A stretch of DNA of 64,000 bases from NCBI GenBank assembly GCA_032871835.1, contig CM065301.1, forward strand, positions 80,570,069 to 80,634,068, read 5' to 3'. A model generated the notes under the pieces. The model was given only the letters and a program-made list of their open reading frames with translations, searched no databases and was not told the DNA's origin. Source of the DNA: Dipteronia dyeriana. Taxonomy: Eukaryota; Streptophyta; Magnoliopsida; Sapindales; Sapindaceae. The position numbers were made by a program, and so were the translations under genes. Position 1 is the stretch's first letter; every line of letters starts with the position of its first letter. Shown in pieces: positions 58,431 to 64,000 of this stretch.

Positions 58431-59444
58431 TTAAAAATAAAGTTTGTTTGGATTTTGGGTTTAGGGTTTAAGGTTTAGAATTTACGGAAAATACAATAAT
58501 ACATAAAAAAAAATGGTTGTTATATCAATTTAACAATTCAATTATATAAATGTAATTTTCAAATTAATGTGTTTATATTTTGAAATAATTTATATGAAAA
58601 ATAATACTCAATTCCAAAAATGAATAAAGAAAAAGTAATACAAAAAAAAATCGATGTTATTACGAAAATATGAAATGAACAATTTTTTATTTATTTAATT
58701 ATTTTTCACCCATGAAATTCAGTATTACATATTTACATGATTGTCTCATTGAAAACCTTATAAAAAAAAACCTAGTGGGATAAAAACCTGGTAAGGGTCC
58801 CCCCACCCCCATTCCTCAACCCTTCCCTCAGCACCTCCCCCAAAATCCATTCAGGTGGGGGCGATTTAGAGGGAGGTTCCTCCTCCCTCACCCAAACCCC
58901 CATTTCCCCAATTTATTTTCATTTCCAGTTCTAAATTTTCAATTCTCAATCTGAAAATCGAAATTCAAAATTTAAAATCCGATCATTCCAATATCTAGTT
59001 TGACCTTGTTAAAATATTCAATCTAAAAAATAATCAGAATATTCATTTTAAAATATATAATTGGTTTAAAGAAATTCAAAATAAATACAAACACTCTAGA
59101 GTATTACACAACAAATCAAATTTATTGTTTACATCTTCGAGCAATACTCATTTGGGGGTAAAATTTACCCCCAAAAACCCATGGGGGCCCTATAGAAAAA
59201 TGCCTATCCCTAGGTGAGACTTGGTGGGTAAGGTCTCACTTCACCTCCTCTCTCTTGGTAGGGGAGGTTAATCAGTGATGGTCTTGACTTTTTAGAGGTC
59301 TGGGGTGAAGATCTAAAAAATGGGTCCCTTGTACATATGAAAAGTTCAAAAAATCTCAACAATAACTCTTCAACAATATTCAAGCTATAATATAGTCCTA
59401 TAAAACAAAATCACATGTACAATACGGTAGAGAGTGTCAGAACA
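58431..59444. other. Transposon-derived non-coding DNA
   Basis: C- and G-rich blocks (58797-58915, 59153-59270) in AT-rich DNA, including a GGGGGTAAAATTTACCCCC palindrome near 59154. No frame. Probably the 3' non-coding part of the hAT fragment coded just to the right. Confidence 0.35.
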
Positions 59445-59725
59445 TCATTGAAAATGTTTTCTTCTAACATTTTGAGAAGCAAATTCATTAATAACATTTT
59501 CAAATTCAATCTTTTCCAACATTTCTTTTTCAATACACAAGGTTGTTAAATCATTTAACCTTTCTAGTGACATTGTTGACCGCAAGCAAGATTTCAACAT
59601 TTTTAATTTAGAAAAACTTCTTTCTACGGATGCCACAATTACATGTATAGTCAATGATATTCTATTAGCAGTTTATACATTCATATAACAATCTGAACCT
59701 TTTACAAACTTAAGTATTTTAGTAA
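59445..59725 (-). pseudogene. hAT transposase C-terminal dimerisation domain
   Basis: The minus strand reads TANRISLTIHVIVASVERSF, SKLKMLKSCLRSTMSLERLN, DLTTLCIEKEMLEKIEFENV and INEFASQNVRR. This is the hAT family dimerisation domain (usual core V-A-S-A-E-R-S-F-S-K-L-K) in the TTF/zinc-finger MYM-like subgroup. The catalytic core upstream is missing, with a stop before TANRIS. Confidence 0.85.
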
Positions 59726-60766
59726 CAATATTTTTTTTTCTCTTGGTAAAATAACTTGTAATATTCTCAATTCAGAAAAACACTCTTAATTTAGAAAACA
59801 AATTACTCAAATTAACATATGAAAATGTATCATGAAGAAATTTGTCTTTAGTGGGTGGAGTTGTGGAGTGGAGAAGAACGGAAGAAGTGATAAAAGTTTG
59901 AAACCGTAAAAGAAATACGTATTGTTTGAGGAAAAAATCAATAAAATGATTTTTTGAAGAAAGAAAAACACTAAAATGAATTGAGTATCGGATGGGGGCA
60001 TAGGGCCTTCATATATTTTTTTTGTTCTTGTAAGTTTGGGTTTTTTTTTTTTTAAACAATAATCCCTATTGTTCTTTTTTAAATCAACATATTACTATTG
60101 AATCATTTTTATTTCAAAATTCGACCGGTATCCATGAAACCCATAACATCTAAACGGAGGACCCCGGTAGATCATAGATGCTTCTTCTATTAGAGCCATT
60201 GTCACACGCACGAAACAATATTCCAATTCCAAAATTTGGTTGCATTGGCATAAAGCCATAAACAAATAGCATAATTGGTTAGCCACAACAATTTGTGTTG
60301 ATTTTAGAATGTATAAGTGTGCGTTAAGATACAGTAACTTTCCAGGCTCACATCACATGAATACACGTGACCCCATCTTTCATTTTCTAAAATTTCAGTG
60401 AATTTTAAGGCATCTGCAGCTAAATAAAAGGCCACTTTCCACAGGTTCCTTCACTGTTATATGCAACCACTAAAGATTGGAATTTGGAAACTTCACTGTA
60501 ATATCCCACCGTTAAAACAATGAAAATAATATTTTTCAGGGGAAAAAAAAGTACTTTAGCTGCCAAAATATTAAGACAATTAATAGCCTTTAATTGGGTT
60601 AAGTTCGTATAATCAAAATTAATCTAACTATCTTTAATATACGCCGTCAGATGATTAACGTAAAGTTACTCTACTGATAATGTGCAACCCCTAGCAATGT
60701 TTATAGTCTGCTGCATGCAAAATGCAAGGTTCTATATAGCCTTAAACTGTTTGCCATCACAAAGGC
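59726..60766. other. Intergenic DNA
   Basis: No gene recognised. The 63-residue ORF at 60095-60286 has no motif. Confidence 0.4.
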
Positions 60767-60767
60767 T

Positions 60768-61150
60768 TCATTTGGAGGAAAATTCGGCAACTTGTTCATC
60801 TTCATCCTCATCTATAACATCTTCGTCTTCGGAAGACCTCTCGTGATCGTCATTGGTCAAATCTACTTCTTCCTCTTCCTCTTTTTCTTCTTATCATGGT
60901 CCTACATTGTCTTTTAAACCAGGGCTCAAGACCACAGTGTTTCCCCTGGATTTCTCCATATCCTTCCTCAGCTTATCCACGCTTTCCTTCTTGTGTTCTT
61001 CCTCCAAACGCAGCTTCTCCACCCGTCTCTTGTCAAATTGTTATAAACCTCTTCAAGTGCTATGGAGAGGCTCTGTAATGAGTAAGAGTTATCTGAATTT
61101 GATGCCGCTTGAAACGCTTCAAAATCTTGCATCCACTGTATGCACAGATG
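60768..61150 (-). pseudogene. Coiled-coil / acidic-tail protein remnant, family unknown
   Basis: Minus-strand pieces: WMQDFEAFQAASNSDNSYSL and SIALEEVYNNL; then in another frame VEKLRLEEEHKKESVDKLRK, DMEKSRGNTVVLSPGLKDN, two stops, then VDLTNDDHERSSEDEDVIDE and a final AEFSSK stop. Composition is clearly protein-like: helical charged repeats, then a D/E-rich tail. One frameshift and two stops make it non-coding as it stands. I cannot name the family. The plus-strand ORFs here (60853-61170) are its shadows. Confidence 0.5.
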
Positions 61151-61760
61151 GTTTCAGGTCAATGATATAGTATGCACTTATGTTTTAAAGCAGCAGTAAA
61201 AAGTATAGCCATTGGGGTTGGAAAGTCGTTCTCTAAAAGGTAAGAAAAAAACATATAAACTCTCTCAGAGGTTGTTAAAGAATCATGAAAGAGAAAAGAA
61301 AAGTAAATGTTAATTCAGTGAGACAGTGACTCCATTTATCCTTCACTCAAGAATCAATTCAATACACTTGTCCCATTTCAAAGTATCAGAAATCATGAAC
61401 TTAAAATCATTATAGCTTTCCAATGCTAATGCTATGGATAATATTGGTTGGAATTATCAACGGAATGACCCTTCACTATTGCCGAATCTACTTAAATAAC
61501 TCTCTAGTTTCTCATCGTTGAGACTGCTTCTGAAATTAACAAATTCTCTCTCAGATTGACCAGGTACCATAATTAAATGCTATTATGACTCTACAATAAC
61601 CTTTTGAAACTTAACTTTTAACATTTCAATATTATTAATCTAGAAAAGTTTGAGCATTTTGTTTGTTTATGAACCACTTGCCAAAAATGAAAAATGCCAT
61701 TAGAAGTCATCCTTCTGCAGAACAAAATAATTACACAATTAAGTAACCATCTAACTCAGG
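61151..61760. other. Intergenic DNA
   Basis: No gene seen. It may hold introns of the decayed gene at 60768-61150. Confidence 0.35.
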
Positions 61761-64000
61761 TAGTGGTGTAAAAATGGGTCGGCCGGCTCAGGAAGTTCAC
61801 GGCCGTGCTGGGCCCGGCCCGTGAAGGAAAAGGGTCAGGCCGCGGTAAGAGGCCCGACAGGTCGGCCCGCCTGGCACTCCAATCCGGCGTGCCAGGCCTG
61901 TCGGACCGGCCTGTTGGACCTGTCTGCCGGTCCGTTCGGCTAAGCATTTTTTTTTTCTTTCAAAACCCTCCAACGGCTGGAATTTTTTTCTAGCCGTTGA
62001 AGCTAAACAAATTTACGAAAACCGCCCCTGAAATATTTTAAATTACATTTTGACCCACAAATCAAATTTTTCTATAAATACTTCCATCCATTTCATTTTC
62101 CATTCACTCTCTCTATCATTCTTTCAATCTCTCATTTTCTCAAATCTCAATCTCTAATATATTCTCCAATTCTCTAAACTTTTTCATTCAATTTGGTTAT
62201 TACTCTCTCTTAAAATTCTCTACATTTTCCACCAACACACCAAATTTTAAAGGTATAATTTTGTTATTACTTTTGGTCTAACATATTCTCATAGTAAATT
62301 TAAATGTTTATGTTTAGATTTTAGTTACTTAATGAAAACATTTTTATTTAGTTAGTTAGTTTGTCAATTTTTGGGTTGTAATGTTAATATTATTTGTTTA
62401 GTTTATTAAGATTTTTAAGTTTAGTAGTAATTTTAATATTTGTTATTAGTATATTTAGAAAGTTAATTTGTATTACTGAATTTAATTTTTGTAATAAGTA
62501 AATGATGAATGTTAAGTGTAGTAATTACGTTTGATATTGTTTTTTTCATAAATTAAATTTTTTTATTAGTAGATTATGTTAGTAAATTTAAGAATAGTGG
62601 TTAAAATCATCAATTTTATATTAGTATATTATGTTAGTAAATTTATCAATTTTATTTGTAGTAGTGAATTTAAAATTTTTTGTTAGTAGATTATGATTTT
62701 TTTGTTTATTTAATTTGTTTTTTAAGTAAATTAATTATTGTAAGTGTCGTATTATTTATAGTAATTATTGTTAGTAAATTAAGATTACTATTAGTAAATA
62801 TTGATTTTTAATTTGACTATTAACTACTACAGTGCTCATATTTTTATTCAGATAATGGATCCTAACCAGCAGCCTTATTTTCCGGACGGTTTGAATATGT
62901 GCAACGATGAATTTGATATTTCAGAACCGACCCATACTCAAGAGGGACCTTCTGGTTCCGGCGTTACACCAACATCATGTCCCAGAAAATTAACATCAGA
63001 TGTCTGACAATGTTTCAACATAATCCAAATAACACTCCCAAACGGGACGTCTGGTCTCAGAGCTAAATGTAAGTTTTGTCATAAGGATTATGCTACAAGT
63101 ACGGGGGGAACCGGACATTTGAGACGGCATATGCACAAATGTATGCCTGCACATGGACAGGTAGACACTACAACCCAGACACAACTTCAACGGTACCCAG
63201 ACGGATCCGTTACGACGTGGCAGTTCGACGCCATGCACGCTAGAGAGTGCTTGGCACGATACATTGCACAAACTGATCAACCGATCAGTATTGATGAGAG
63301 TCCATTTTATAAAGAATTAATCACATCTGTATATAACCCCTAATATGAACCTGTTTCTAGAACCACCACTAGAAATGATTTGATACGATTGTTTGAAACC
63401 CAAAGGGATGACTTAGTTGCTGAAATATAACATTTAAGTGTCTTTGTTGTATTAACTTCTGATATTTGGAATGCATATTCCAAACAAGACTATTTATGTG
63501 TCACGAGAGACTATTTATGTGTCACAGGACACTATTTTAGATTATGACTGGAGGATAACAAAAAGAATTTTTGGTTTTCGTCCTATGGATTTTACACATA
63601 CCGCAGAAAACATTTTTAATGTCATAATGGAAGTTTTAGAAGCTTATGAAATCACGCATCGCATTCTTTCAATCACATTTGATAATGCATCTGCAAATAT
63701 TAGCTTCATGGCATTGTTTGTTGCAAGAAATATCCCGCAAGATGGAGGTTATTTCTTCCATCAACGGTGTGCATGCCATATTATAAATTTAGTTATACAG
63801 GCTGGTTTAAAGCAAGTAAGCGACCAAATAGATCACATCAGAGATGTCATTTCTTGGATTAACAGTTCTAATCCTAGATTCAGTGAATTCAAGAGACATT
63901 GTAAATTAAACGGTCTCAAACCCCAACGATTCCAAACTGATATGCCGGTAAGGTGGAACTCTACTTATTTAATGTTGCAAAATTGTTTGGAATATGATAC
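61761..64000 (+). mobile_element. hAT element, 5' part (runs off the window)
   Basis: It begins TAGTGGTGTAAAAATGGG, then a GC-rich subterminal zone with GGCCCGGCCC and GGTCGGCCCG repeats (61761-61940), an AT-rich non-coding leader, then the transposase from 62834. The right end lies beyond 64000, so no target duplication can be checked. Confidence 0.7.
62834..64000 (+). pseudogene. BED-type hAT transposase (RICESLEEPER-like), decayed and partial
   Basis: Starts MDPNQQPYFPDG. The BED zinc finger follows in another frame: KCKFCHKDYATSTGGTGHLR then RHMHKC (C-x2-C..H-x-H class). Later come SDIWNAYSKQDY, FFHQRCACHIINLVIQAGLK and MPVRWNSTYLMLQNCLEYD, standard for the catalytic region of Ac/RICESLEEPER proteins. 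Several stops (near 63006, 63341, 63428) and frame changes disrupt it. GACTATTTATGTGTCAC is tandemly duplicated at 63488 and 63509. The sequence ends before the dimerisation domain. Confidence 0.85.

Overview
The window looks like a gene-poor, AT-rich stretch of a eudicot plant nuclear genome. Genes are split by GT-AG introns. It carries a TIR-type (TNL) resistance-gene remnant, a class absent from grasses, and plant-specific families (NAC, CLAVATA2, RMA-type RING, O-methyltransferase). Most of the DNA is layered transposable elements. The species cannot be fixed from sequence alone.

Three protein genes look intact. A compact NAC-domain gene lies at 3234-3958 (+). A CLAVATA2 (RLP10-type) LRR receptor-like protein lies at 52618-54774 (+), with an uninterrupted coding exon and a probable 5'UTR intron. 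A PAK1IP1/MAK11-like WD40 gene has three exons, complement(55929..55996, 56525..56822, 57397..58062), and I reconstructed its reading frame through both introns. The genes are unrelated and form no operon or cluster. A spliced non-coding or 5'UTR-type transcription unit is possible at 27.05-28.12 kb (-), and another at 37.79-38 kb (+).

Broken genes: an O-methyltransferase fragment (14.28-14.9 kb), an RNase H-like remnant cut by a hAT element (10.36-10.89 kb), a TNL resistance pseudogene (28.7-31.9 kb, -) whose 5' end abuts an oppositely oriented TIR-exon fragment, an RMA-type RING pseudogene (40.5-40.85 kb, -) and an unrecognised coiled-coil/acidic remnant (60.77-61.15 kb, -).

Mobile DNA by region: 0-6.3 kb hAT, MITEs and a LINE tail; 8.27-10.36 kb a minisatellite of 23-bp and about 108-bp units that flips orientation at its right end, with a sister locus at 39.73-40.26 kb; 10.9-17.3 kb two hAT elements, one copy of a TIR family with an internal minisatellite, and a MITE; 18.5-22 kb a 5'-truncated Copia element; 22-26.1 kb the second copy of that TIR family, a LINE tail, a long-TIR element and a hAT element; 32.1-37.2 kb a decayed Ty3/gypsy element whose 3' LTR carries a 929-bp Mutator-like element; 42.2-42.5 kb a SINE; 44.6-51.1 kb nested LTR debris with a 1-kb near-palindrome and a Harbinger-type MITE; 58.2-64 kb hAT elements, including a decayed BED-type transposase running off the end. 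For several insertions target-site duplications and even an empty site can be read from the window.

Nothing here amounts to a clearly new biological system. The most unusual items are the paired orientation-flipping arrays, the twin TIR elements with unrelated internal arrays, the TIR/NB-ARC head-to-head junction, and a 24-bp G/C homopolymer that sets the frame of the resistance-gene C-terminus.
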